Of a stretch of DNA of 64,000 bases, positions 1 to 15,560 are shown piece after piece; the stretch's first letter is position 1, and every line of letters begins with the position of its first letter. Below the pieces are notes generated by a model. That model searched no databases. It was not told the DNA's origin and saw only the letters and a program-made list of their open reading frames with translations. The stretch lies in NCBI GenBank assembly GCA_905182985.1, contig CAJJDN010000060.1:315481-379480 (forward strand). Reading direction: 5' to 3'. The translations under genes and the position numbers were made by a program. This DNA is from Paramecium sonneborni. Lineage: Eukaryota; Ciliophora; Oligohymenophorea; Peniculida; Parameciidae.

Positions 1-578
1 AGACTCAACTTAGTTAATTCTTAGACCTATTTCACTTAGAGCATCTGCTCCTAATTTAGAAACTTTTGATTATTCATCTAAAAACAGCAGCCCAAGAAGA
101 GGATAATCGAATTCAAATATTAAATAAGACATTCAAGTATTGACTTCAAGAAACTTCTCTAAAAGAATGATTTAAACTTCTCATTTAAAAACATTCTCTG
201 GTATTCATATTCGAAATACCATACTAAGTACAAAAAAAGAAATAAAGTATTGATATTAATTGATATTTTGATTATAAAAAGTTTTATTATTAAAATTTTT
301 TATTCTCAAAAGAACTCTTTTAAATAAAATTCTAGAAATAATTAAAAAACTGAAGTAAATTATTTTATAATAAAAGATAATTAAGTTAATGAGAATTAAA
401 TTCATACTACTTAATGATTTCTCTGATTTATTGGTAATAATCATTTATTAATTTTCTACTCTCTATAGAAGCCAATAAAGGGTAATCTTCTTTTTTTGAA
501 TATTTTGTAATTTCTAAATCATTGGCTTTCCTTACTAATATAAGCTACTTTCCATCTAAATTCTAAAATTAGATTGTA
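1..578 (+). repeat. Exact direct repeat, copy 1 (unmerged contig end)
   Basis: These 578 bases recur without visible change at 1178-1755, an offset of 1177. The copy ends directly at the single N of position 579. It contains the last ~83 codons of the unknown gene annotated at 580-1430, with the TGA stop at 251-253, followed by its 3' flank. The pattern (end of sequence, one N, then the same sequence again) is what results when two overlapping contigs are joined without merging. It is therefore most likely an assembly artefact, not a biological tandem duplication. Confidence 0.9.
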
Positions 579-579
579 N
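579..579. other. Single-N scaffold join
   Basis: One undetermined base lies between two exactly overlapping sequence ends. A lone N of this kind usually stands for a gap of zero or negative estimated length. The reading frame of the flanking gene should not be carried across it. Confidence 0.9.
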
Positions 580-1430
580 TAAGAGGTAGAATAAAAATAG
601 TTATAAAAGCTCGAAGTTTAAATGCATCACATTACTACTAATTTGTAGAAGTACCTAAATATCAAGTGTCTTAAGCTTCAATAATAAAAACAGAGAGTTA
701 GGAGAAATAAAGAAGATTACTCTTTCATCATCGTACTATTTTCATAGAAAAACTCAAATAGAGAGATAAGAAATAATAAAAGTAGAAAATATTGAGAGAA
801 AAGATGTATGAAATCAATGAATCACAGTAAAGAAGATTTAGTTGTCATTGTAATGAATGTGGTAAAAGAAATAATAAAATTAATAAATTTCATAATATTT
901 AAGTGAAATCAGAGAAAATAATAAAAGAATTCTGGTCCAGTTTAAATTTACAATAATAACAATAATCATTACTTACAATATCAACAAAATCATTAAAGTC
1001 TAATACAACTTTACTCTCATTTCCAGATACTAGTCCTTAAAAAGTCAAATCTAAGATTGAGAGTCCTGTCTAAAAGAAATTAAACTCTAATTATAAATTA
1101 ATTTCTGTACCTTCATTAAATTTAAAACCATATCTTTGGGAACAATCATCTTAAAAAAAAGTTAGTCATCATTAAATAGACTCAACTTAGTTAATTCTTA
1201 GACCTATTTCACTTAGAGCATCTGCTCCTAATTTAGAAACTTTTGATTATTCATCTAAAAACAGCAGCCCAAGAAGAGGATAATCGAATTCAAATATTAA
1301 ATAAGACATTCAAGTATTGACTTCAAGAAACTTCTCTAAAAGAATGATTTAAACTTCTCATTTAAAAACATTCTCTGGTATTCATATTCGAAATACCATA
1401 CTAAGTACAAAAAAAGAAATAAAGTATTGA
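580..1430 (+). CDS. Unknown protein, 5'-truncated, C-terminal part
   Basis: This is an open frame under the ciliate code (codons start at 582, 585 and so on) of about 280 residues that ends at TGA 1428-1430. No start is visible because the contig begins here. The sequence is rich in Ser, Lys and Gln. It has one small Cys cluster (CHCNECGKR, near the middle) that could bind a metal, but no finger with complete spacing. The C-terminal third is basic and low in hydrophobic residues, so probably disordered. The last 83 codons also occur in the repeat copy at 1-253. I do not recognise a family. Confidence 0.6.
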
Positions 1431-1755
1431 TATTAATTGATATTTTGATTATAAAAAGTTTTATTATTAAAATTTTTTATTCTCAAAAGAACTCTTTTAA
1501 ATAAAATTCTAGAAATAATTAAAAAACTGAAGTAAATTATTTTATAATAAAAGATAATTAAGTTAATGAGAATTAAATTCATACTACTTAATGATTTCTC
1601 TGATTTATTGGTAATAATCATTTATTAATTTTCTACTCTCTATAGAAGCCAATAAAGGGTAATCTTCTTTTTTTGAATATTTTGTAATTTCTAAATCATT
1701 GGCTTTCCTTACTAATATAAGCTACTTTCCATCTAAATTCTAAAATTAGATTGTA
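1178..1755 (+). repeat. Exact direct repeat, copy 2
   Basis: This is the second copy of the 578-bp sequence at 1-578. Here it continues without interruption from upstream coding sequence (580-1177) into downstream sequence, so it is the informative copy. Annotation should use this copy and ignore 1-578. Confidence 0.9.
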
Positions 1756-2107
1756 TACTTAAATACTTTCAATAAATTTATAACTTTATTTACTCCAAAA
1801 AGATTTGAATTTTTAAGACTAAAAAATCTATATTCTATATCCATGTATTAAGTTTAATAATTTACTGAAGTTATTTTTCAAATTTTAAAGATACTTTTTT
1901 TAAATTAAAATTTACTTCTTACCCTGATTAACCACCCCAATAGGCTGCCCCTTAGTGTCAAGAGGTCCCTATTTGACAATACCTAAAGGATCTGGAGGGT
2001 GATTGTCATTGTTACTTGGAAATCAGAGGAGATCAATTTGAAGTTACCTTCGGTCTCTATAATGATCCTTTGTTTATCATAATAATTTCTCCATTTTCTT
2101 GTCCCAT
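1696..2107 (-). other. Possible coding remnant, unresolved
   Basis: On the minus strand an open stretch of ~108 codons ends at TGA (plus 1696-1698). It contains a protein-like run with HPPDPLGIVKQGPLD and KGQPIGVVNQG. A second protein-like piece (GMGQENGEIIMINKG) lies just upstream in another frame. In-frame TGA codons separate the two, and no intron of normal size joins them cleanly. This may be an old or damaged gene, or a gene whose exons I cannot connect. Local GC is higher than in the surrounding spacer. Confidence 0.3.
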
Positions 2108-2326
2108 TCCATTAGAAGATTTTAATTTAAATCTAGTTTCAAAAATTATTAATTTCTTATACTAATATTAACTCAATTATTTTAAACCATTTTAACCTAT
2201 TATTAAAAATTATAAATACTCATCATTAATATCAAACATATAAATAAATCAATTATCAGTTAATTAATTTAACATGATTTTATTTTCTATGTATTAATGG
2301 CATTTATTATCTTATTCTATAATCCT

Positions 2327-2646
2327 TCAATGGTGAATGAATTAAAAATCTTTCATTATCATAATATAGTATTGTAATTTTATTAGAATGCTATTAATAT
2401 CTACATCAGTTTCACATATCGGAAAACCTTAACTGTAAGGTATATAAAGATAATTAATTGTACCATTATCAAGACTAAATTTATGAGAATACCCTAATAA
2501 TAAAAAGAGATCCTCGAACTCAGAATATCTATAAATATATTCTAAAAATTACCTTTTTGTAATTTTCCAAGACTGTTATCAAAATTGATTGTATTTTATA
2601 CATCATTTTTGATTTATCTTTGAAATTAGGTTAAATTAAAATGCAT
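2327..2646 (-). CDS. Short PX-domain-like protein or gene fragment
   Basis: Two introns (29 nt from GTATAAAATAC, and 24 nt from GTAATTTTTAG) give an intact frame of 88 residues. It includes SWKITKRYSEFEDLFLLL, which matches the Trp...Arg-Tyr-Ser-x-Phe..Leu core of phosphoinositide-binding PX domains. A full PX domain is about 110-120 residues. The N-terminal strands and the later Pro-rich loop are not evident here, so this may be a fragment. The start chosen is the ATG at plus 2644-2646. A separate ATG (MDTQKNNYSQLF) lies upstream in another frame that closes at TGA. About 285 bp to the next gene hold nothing I recognise. Confidence 0.4.
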
Positions 2647-2931
2647 AGGCCCAATCTTTAAAAGAAAATAATTAACTATAGTTGTTTTTTTATGTGTCCA
2701 TAAATTGATAAAATTTATAAATAGATAAAATAGTCTTGACTTTTAAAAATTAAATATTTATTATTAAGATAATATAATTTCTATAATAGCTCATTTCTGA
2801 AAGAGTTAATATTTCAAAAGAAACAAACTTATTTTTTACTATTTTATAAAAAGTTTAATTTGAAGAAAAAATTTAAATATTGTAAATAATATTATATAAT
2901 TATACCTGATTATAAACATTATTTAATAATC

Positions 2932-3901
2932 TCAGATAAAAAAATCAGGTGCTAATTATGAATCATTGAATTTTGGATCACATCTATATATGCTAAAATC
3001 TTTAACTCCTACACTGGCTAAGACTTCATCATCAATAAAAAAGTTTCCTGTTGTTTTTTTGTGACAACTTGTTAGTATCACATATGCAGAATCAGCCATA
3101 ATTTCGACATTTCTTGATGCTTACATCATAGAATCTCCACCAAGAACATTCTAAACTGCTGCAGTTGCAATTGAAGTTCTTGGCCATAAAGCATTTACTC
3201 CAACTTAACCTTTGAATTCTTCACTCATACCAAGAACACACATACTCATTCCATATTTAGCCATAGTATAAGCTAAATGAGGAGCAAACCATTTAGATTA
3301 CATATTTAATGGTGGTGATAAATTAAGAATATGTGGATTAGATGATTTTTTAAGGTAAGGAAGACAAGTTCTGCTCATCAAATAAGTTCCTCTTGTATTT
3401 ATTTGATGCATCAAATCATATTTCTTCATATCTGTAGATTCAGTATCAGTAAGTGAGATTGCACTTGCACTATTTACAACTATATCAATTCCACCAAAGG
3501 TTTCAACAGTTTTTTAAACAGCTGCTTAAATATCCTTTTCAAATCTGATATCACATTGAATTCCTAAAGCTTTACCTCCTGCTTTTTCTATTTCTGCACA
3601 AGCTGAAGAAATTGTGCCTGGCAATTTAGGATGTGGATCAACTGTTTTGGCAAGTATAACAACATTAGCACCATCTTTGGCTGCTCTAATTCCTATAGCC
3701 AATCCAATACCCTAAAAATAAATAAATATTGTGATATACTCTTGATCCTCCACTGATAATTACAGTTTTACCTTTAAGATTACCAACTTATTCAAAAGGA
3801 AAGAAATCAGGATATTTCATAACCCAAGGATATGTAACATTTCCAGCAGGAGGTGCAATTGTAGGATTGAACTAATTGGAAAGTGCTTGAATTCTTTACA
3901 T
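2932..3901 (-). CDS. Short-chain dehydrogenase, HSDL2-like
   Basis: A 313-residue NAD(P)-dependent oxidoreductase of the SDR superfamily. One 28-nt intron (3712-3739) lies within the cofactor-binding motif, which after splicing reads ISGGSRGIGLAI. Also visible are the NSAS motif, which replaces the usual NNAG/NNAS, and the catalytic Tyr-x3-Lys in YTMAKYGMS. The overall sequence most resembles hydroxysteroid dehydrogenase-like protein 2 (GGKALGIQCDIR, NLSPPLNM..WF). Animal HSDL2 carries a C-terminal SCP2 sterol-carrier domain. This protein ends soon after the SDR fold, so that domain is absent. HSDL2 is mitochondrial or peroxisomal in animals; no clear targeting signal is seen here. The substrate is unknown. 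Confidence 0.85.
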
Positions 3902-3993
3902 TAAATATAATACGAATTATTAATTGAAGCTGATGTCATTATATAATAAATAACATTTACTATTAATTGATTATTGAATAAATTATATATTTT

Positions 3994-6347
3994 TCAACAA
4001 AAGAATTGATCATATAAACTAACAACCATTCTCAATAGGGGCTGGCATTCTAAGAATTAAATATGAGCAGTTCTACCAATCAAAGTATCAAGATTTCTTA
4101 AATAAATTAATTTAGAAATTACTTTTCTTAAATTTCAAAATTAACATCAATACGATATACATTAGTATTTTCAAGATGTCTTAATAAAGCTTTAACCATC
4201 TAAACATAAGGTTTATTTCTCCTAAAGTGATAGTTTATATAAATACTGATCTTCAATTGCTTCCTTAGATAATTGAACTCTTGCAGAATCATAAGGAGCA
4301 TAACTATCTTAGATACAACTAAAAAAACAAACATTTTTAAACCAAGCTAAACCTTTTGCTTAAGCCAGTTTTTAGAGACATGTTTCTTCAATATTACGAT
4401 TATCAGTCATTTGTAACTATTCTAAACATTTACTTTTTCTCCATTATTTCAATACCCACATACCAGCATCAACAATTTTACTAGCATTATAAAAATAACC
4501 TAATTATGGAGATGAAAGACTAATATAAGTATACATTTTATCTTAATATTTATCAAGATAAGGTAATGATGCTCTTATTATTACTCCTCCTAATGAATGT
4601 CCAATAAAACTTAATCTTCCTAAAGTATTTTCAGGACAATTTTCAGATATAAAGTTGATTACTTCAGTAGCTAATTTTTCTCCCATTTCTTATATATTAC
4701 CTTCAGTATTTTCTTCATTTATTGATGAACATAAAAACATCGCTTCAGGATGTGCTAATGATATGTAATTTTTAAATAATTTCATATCATATGAATTACC
4801 TTAGAAACCATGCACTAATACTATTAAATGAATTCCTCTATATGACATTATATCATATTCACTATTAGTTATATCTGCATCTACTATGTTTTCTTCATTT
4901 TTATCTTTATCTTCTCTAGGAGTGAATTCCTCAAATATAATTGGTTAAGTCTCTATTTTAGGATATGAATTTAAATCCTCAACTCCTAATTCTTAAACTT
5001 TAGATTCTTATCTCATTTTCTCACTTTTAGATTTATGTTCTATTCCCAAATTCTTATCTAATAATTATTGAAATGGAGATCTTACACAAAACTATTACCA
5101 TCTATTTTTAATAATCTTTTAGTAATCAAATTACAATAAGGCTACACAGAATCTAGGACTTATTCTATATAAATCAAGCACTTTAATCCACATTTAAAAG
5201 AGTTAACAACTTATTAAATTAGTTTCATTAAGGATTGAATGTATAATTGTCTCAGGATCTGAAGTATGGAATTTCTCCTCTATTCTTTAATTTAATTCCT
5301 TTCTTGTTAATTGTCCCTTTATATTCTAATAAGTTTCACTTGTTATGTATTCAGGAACAATCAATTTAAGAGGTGGATATAAATACTTTTTAAAATGTTT
5401 TCTTTATTTCTCTAAAATACATTTAGAATATATTAAATTATAATGTTAGTAAAGTTATTCATAATAACCTTTTAAGCTTTCCACAAATTCTTACTGCATA
5501 CCATAATAATCTAAACCTTTCAACTCTTTGAATTATTTTTAAATGGTTTCATACATTGAAATTTGATCTGAATTAATTAAAGGTTTGGATTGATTTTTAT
5601 TTTTATCAAGAGTGTTAGGTACTTTTCCTTCTAACAATTAATTACGTTCTTCAAATTTAAGTCTAGCAAATTAAAATAATTGAATAGGATGAGTACGAAA
5701 ACGATAATCTAAAGTAATAGTATGTACAACCATGTTTGCTTAACAAAAGTTTTGTTCTTCAAAGATGATAGGTACAAATTAGTGATTTGGTTATAAAACA
5801 TTTTTGATTTTAAATTTAGCAGTTGCTTGAATTTTTCCATCAGGTATAGCATAATCTTCTTTATCCTATTTGGTATAGAGTGGTTCTTGTTTTGGTTAAT
5901 CTTTTTAAGAATTCAAACAATCAAAAAACATTAAATCAACTTACATAATAAGTGACTATTCTTTTTTTGGACCTGCATCGAATTCAATTCTGAAATTACA
6001 AATATCATTGAGTTCAATTTCCTCTTCACAAAACTTAATAAAAAATGCTTTAGTATAAAATGCTGAATTTGATGTAACTATGGATGCTGGTCTAAATATA
6101 TGAGTTTCATAATATTTAGGTGGATTAACATTCTATTAAGCCTCTTATGGATAAGTTTTATAAGATTCACAAGGATCATGTGGATGAGCATAGATTTTAT
6201 TAATCTAAAAGTTATAAATGTAGATACATCTTGTGGAGCATCATTATGGATAGTGATTCTTAAGAAATAAACACCTTAATAATAGAGATCAACATTTCTA
6301 AAGCTTTCTACATGAGTTACAATTTCGACAACACTTCTTAATGACAT
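3994..6347 (-). CDS. FAM135/DUF676-type lipase-fold protein
   Basis: A 759-residue protein from four exons. The introns are 23 nt near the N-terminus (GTATCTACATTTATAACTTTTAG), then 25 and 26 nt near the C-terminus. The C-terminal third is an alpha/beta-hydrolase of the DUF676 serine esterase group. It has the oxyanion-region motif HLIVLVHGFQGNS and the nucleophile elbow IGHSLGGVIIRA (near plus 4585-4606). The order, an N-terminal FAM135-like domain (MSLRSVVEIVTHVESFRNVDL), a long middle and then the esterase, matches the eukaryotic FAM135 family, whose members are often ~700-1500 residues. Activity is inferred, not shown. Its 5' end lies 28 bp from the 3' end of the next gene upstream on the same strand. 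Confidence 0.85.
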
Positions 6348-6374
6348 TTTTGAATTATATAATTATTTATGTGT

Positions 6375-7362
6375 TCATTATACTGTGATTCTATTCAGAA
6401 TTCCATGATTGTCACAATGTCCATCATGTGGAAAATGAAGCATTTCATTTACTAAATAATCAACATGCCCATTATGTAACACTATAGGATGTCCACAATT
6501 TGGTCCATGGTAATGTAAAACATAGGATTGTGGATATTCCTATTCTTAAACATTTCCTTGATTTGTCGCTAAACAACAGTTGATTTCTTAAGGACATTAT
6601 GAACAATCTATCTATGCAAATTGTTGATTCTTTTAAAAATGTTAATGTTCTTTCACTGGATCACATTCTTATTTAGCAGTATCAACAAGCTCATGATACT
6701 CAATTTTTTGATTTTCTAGTTATCATATTCAACTACCTTCATTATAATAATATAAACATCCATTAAATAAAACATCTACATGATTCTTATGAATTATTTA
6801 AGGATGATTGCATGTAAAGAAATCTTTGAGGTTTTTTATTTATTGATTAAATGATTCACTAGTAAAAATAGGCTTTTCTTTCTTCTAATGCATTTCTTTT
6901 TCATGTTTCTTCAAACTACACCTATAGAAATATGTTTTCCCACATCCCCTCTCACATTTATATTGTTTTCGATCTTACTAATGTTTTGAATTGTGTTGTT
7001 AATAATTCTGACTTGTAATGAATTATTTTCCACAATCATCACATTTATAAGGTTTTTCATTAGAATGTTTGCGTTAGTGTCTCTTCAAATTAGATATCTA
7101 ATCAAATTTACTAAATACTTAAGAGAAGGCTTATTTGCATTCCTCACACTCATATGGTTTTGCACCTGAATGGATTCTTTGATGTTTTTATAAGGAGGAA
7201 TATTATCTAAAACGTTGTTGACACTGCGCACTTTTCCATATTTAAATAAGTTATTTTATACCATTCATGAGGTTTCTCCCCTGTATGTATCATTTTATGA
7301 GCTTCCAATGTTCTTTTTAATTTGAATTGCTTTTCACATGTATCGCATGCAAATTCAGACAT
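6375..7362 (-). CDS. C2H2 zinc-finger protein with C-terminal His/Cys repeat domain
   Basis: A 304-residue protein after removal of introns of 31, 21 and 21 nt. Five C2H2 fingers occupy roughly residues 4-148 (CDTC, CAQC, CEEC, CDDC, then CERGC) with linkers such as HTGEKP, typical of DNA-binding fingers. The C-terminal half carries two copies of another His/Cys-rich module: CNHPQIIHKNHVDVLFNG (about 168-186) and CGHPIVLHNGHVDYLVNE (about 265-282). The second copy continues into FPHDGHCDNHG, and between the copies lie CSQCPQE and a CC pair. The pattern H-x-x-H-x-D-x-L followed by H-x-G-H-C-D-x-H-G looks like a metal-binding site. Inference: a metal-responsive or metal-loaded DNA-binding regulator. 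The intron at 7098-7118 has length 3n and no TGA; it falls inside finger 3. Confidence 0.85.
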
Positions 7363-8550
7363 TTTAATTAAATGGATTGTAACAATTTTCTCAATGATAA
7401 GGAAATTCTTAAAGATTAAGATCAAATCTAATAAATTATAAATACAATCACAATCAACAAACATCTCTTTAAAGAAGATCTAATTTTGGATCTCAATGCT
7501 GTTCTTGGTTTAATTCCTATTTTATTGATTAGATTATGGGTAAAGTCTGATTTAGCTATGAAATCTCATGATCATGTACATAAAATCATAATATCTAAAA
7601 TAACAGAAAATGTATCACTGAAAATAAAAAAGGAATTAAAGAAGTATTTTTAAATGTAAAGTTGATAACATCCTTTTTGCTAGGATGATCAATTTGATTT
7701 TCTATCAGTAAAATATTTAAGAGTTAATAATTGCAAGAGACAAATAACAAAATTAAGATGGACTTTTATTATTTTTGAAAGGATAATTGTATCTCTAGTC
7801 TAGGAATAATAATTGATATTTGCTTTTTTCCCCTTAAAAAGCGATTCTTTTTATGATATTAATATAAAATGTATGTAACAGTAAATTATAAAATAAGAAC
7901 CTCTACTTGAAAGCACTAGAATGATTTATTATATATTGATCCTGTTTTAATCTATGAAGCTGATTTATTGAAATCTCTTTTTGAAGATTTATCTTTTAAG
8001 TAATTCATATTTAAATCTAAATAGATAAGAAATGATTATATCATTAAAATATTTATTTACTTTTTACCATCTTTCAATCAATGTAATAATAGGGCCACGA
8101 TAATATCCCTTTTGAAAATCATTATATATTTTAATGATGAAATATCATCTTTTCAATGAGAGAAATTAAAAGGTTAAATATTAATTCGTTAAATATGATC
8201 TTATTCTTATTAAAGTATCTATCCATACAAAATAACATTAGATTAAATCTGATGAATTAAATTGATTTTATTTAAAATTTATGAACAATATCCATTATCA
8301 TATTTAGTAAGAAATTAATAAAAATAAAATATAATGAAATAATATAGTAAATTCGATGAAATCAATTAAATAATTATAGAAAAATTACTTAAACCAAAAA
8401 AGTGTGTTGTAAATTTGCAGTTAAGATTAAGAGATCGATATTCTATTAATTATCATTAATAAATCAATTTTTTATTATTGTTATATCTTATCTAAATTGT
8501 ATAGAGAATATTGTAATTTTATAATATATATATATATTTAATTAAATTAT
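7363..8550. other. 1.2-kb divergent spacer with unresolved ORFs
   Basis: This is unusually long for the window. Open frames occur on both strands. On the minus strand there are ~140 codons starting MNYLKDKSSKRDFNK. On the plus strand several overlapping pieces occur between 7500 and 8150, for example ..DHVHKIIISKITENV.. and ..RVNNCKRQITKLRWT... None has a recognisable domain, and none can be stitched into one gene with normal introns. With only TGA as stop, frames of this size can arise by chance. Both flanking genes are transcribed away from it, so it also holds two promoters. Confidence 0.5.
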
Positions 8551-10714
8551 ATGAGTGAATTTTAAAGGAGATCTAGTTAAAGATAAGGTTCGATGGAACC
8601 AGATGCTTAAGGACTATCAATTTAATATGTTGCTGAAGATTAAAATCTGCAAACATAATATCTTGATTTAAAATTAACTAGAGATGATTCTAAAAGTGTA
8701 TGATTTGAATTCTAAAAATAGTAAAAAACTGTATTTGGTAATTAATTTGGTTATGCTGCTAAAACTATTAGAAGAGTTAGTGATACAGCAGATGAGGAAA
8801 AAAAAGAAGCATTAAATTTTGATATTTTGTAAATAAAACCTGGAAAACCATATAAAGGAGCTAAAACAAAGGAATCAAGAGAATCAGCATCTAAAATTCT
8901 TGAAATTTTGAAATTAAGAGATTATTATTCATTTGATGGACATGAACAAAGTGAGATATCAAGTAAATTTGTTTAATATAATGCTAAAAATGAACCTTAT
9001 ATTATTTGGAATAAAAGAGTGGATGTATTACCTATTTTAGAGAATGCTGAAGTACTTTAAGAAAATGGAATAATTTTTACAAGAACAGGTGATAATATTG
9101 ATGTTATAGTACCAACAATGTTGTAATTTATAAGTGATTTAATTAATTTGATGAAATGTGTTGGTAATAATTCAATAGCTAGTTTTTGTTATGATAGACT
9201 TAAATTCTTGGAGTAAAAGTTTTAAATGCATGAAATGTAATTATAATAATTATAATTAGTTTTAATCACTAAAATGAATAATTAGATTAAAAAAGTATTA
9301 TTAGAAGAGATTTTTATAATGTTTTTAAAGTTGACACTCATATTCATCATTCAGCTGCAATGAGTGCTAAGCATTTATTAGAATTTATTTAACGTAAATA
9401 TGAAAAAAATGGTGATGATCATGTTGATATAAATAAAGATGGAACAAAGATATGTCTAAAAGATATATTTAAGAATATAAGTGTTGATCCTATTGACTTA
9501 TCTTTAAATTCTTTAGATGTTCAAGCAGACAAAGGAATTTATAAACGATTTGATAGATTTAACAATAAATATAATCCTTTGGGAACTCCTAAATTAAGAG
9601 AGATATTTTTGAAAACTGACAATTATATTAAAGGCAAATATCTTGCAGATTTGACTAAAGAATTAATGGATCAATTAGATAAATAACAATATATTGGATG
9701 CGAATGGAGAATATCCATTTATGGAAAATCCATGGAAGAATGGCATAAACTTGGAAAATGGTTAATAAAAAATAAACTCTATTCATCCAAAGTTAGATGG
9801 ATGATATAAATACCTAGACTTTATAGTGTTTATAAAAAATCTGGTATGATTAATTGTTTCTAAGATATGATTGATAATTTATTTAGACCATTGTTTGATA
9901 TTACAATTAATCCTACTATAGATCCATTTCTATATCAAGCCTTATTCTAAATAACAGGTTTTGATACTGTAGATGATGAATCTTTATATGAATATTTTGC
10001 AATCTCTGATCTTAAATAATCTCCTAAAGATTGGTCAGGAGATCGTAATCCGCCATATACATATTGGATTTATTACATATATGCTAATTTATTTACATTA
10101 AATGCTTTAAGATAATAAAGAGGTTTAAACACATTCAAATTTCGACCTCATTGTGGAGAAGCTGGAAATATTGATCATTTAGCTACAGCATATTTAGTTT
10201 CAGATGGTATTAATCATGGTTTAGAATTATAAAAATCTCCTGTTTTGTAATATCTATTTTATTTAAAATAAATTGGAATAGCAATGTCACCTGTATCAAA
10301 TAATAAATTATTTTGTCGTTATTAAAAATCCCCATTTTAAAAATATTTTTAAATCGGACTTAATGTCTGTTTATCAACTGATGATCCTTTAATTTTACAT
10401 CTTACAAATGAACCTTTGTTAGAAGAATATGCAATAGCATCATAAATTTTTGATTTATCAGCAATAGACTAAGCTGAATTAGCTAGAAATTCTGTTCGAT
10501 AGAGTAGTTTTGAAAAAGAGATTAAAGAATTTTGGATTGGCGAAAACTATGATGATAGAATTGCATAAAAAAGTAATTTTATTATATAATTATATCATTA
10601 ATAGATTCTGAAGATCGAAATAATCTACCTGTTACTAGATTTATGTATAGGAAAGTAACATTGAATGAAGAGTATGAACATCTTGAAAAATTAAATGAAG
10701 AAGAATTGTTCTGA
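8551..10714 (+). CDS. AMPD: AMP deaminase
   Basis: A 694-residue enzyme that hydrolyses AMP to IMP and ammonia in the purine nucleotide cycle (cytosol). Introns lie at 8698-8721 (24 nt), 9237-9259 (23 nt) and 10573-10604 (32 nt). After splicing, the family signature [17 protein letters not shown] shows the first zinc-ligand His pair (near 9340). The catalytic-pocket motif HCGEAG follows near 10150, and the C-terminal zinc-ligand motif CLSTDDPL near 10375. Length and order fit the eukaryotic AMPD catalytic core (human isoforms ~750-880) with a short Gln/Ser-rich N-terminus. The start is the first ATG, in AATTATATGAGTG. It is divergent from the C2H2 gene and convergent with the ABCC gene, whose stop is 45 bp away. 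Confidence 0.95.
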
Positions 10715-10759
10715 TACTTAAATATTCAAATAATTATTATTATTAACAGTATCACAGTA

Positions 10760-15462
<4,703 letters not shown>

Positions 15463-15560
15463 TTTAAGTATTAATTGATTTATATAAAATTCACAGAATA
15501 TATATTATAAACTGAATTTAAGGATCACATTTGATTTTTATTGATGATATATTATAATTA

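Noticed and set aside
256..1621. Two identical 62-codon minus-strand ORFs as a duplicated gene
   Set aside because: They are 3' flank sequence inside the artefactual repeat, hydrophobic from AT bias, with no support as genes.
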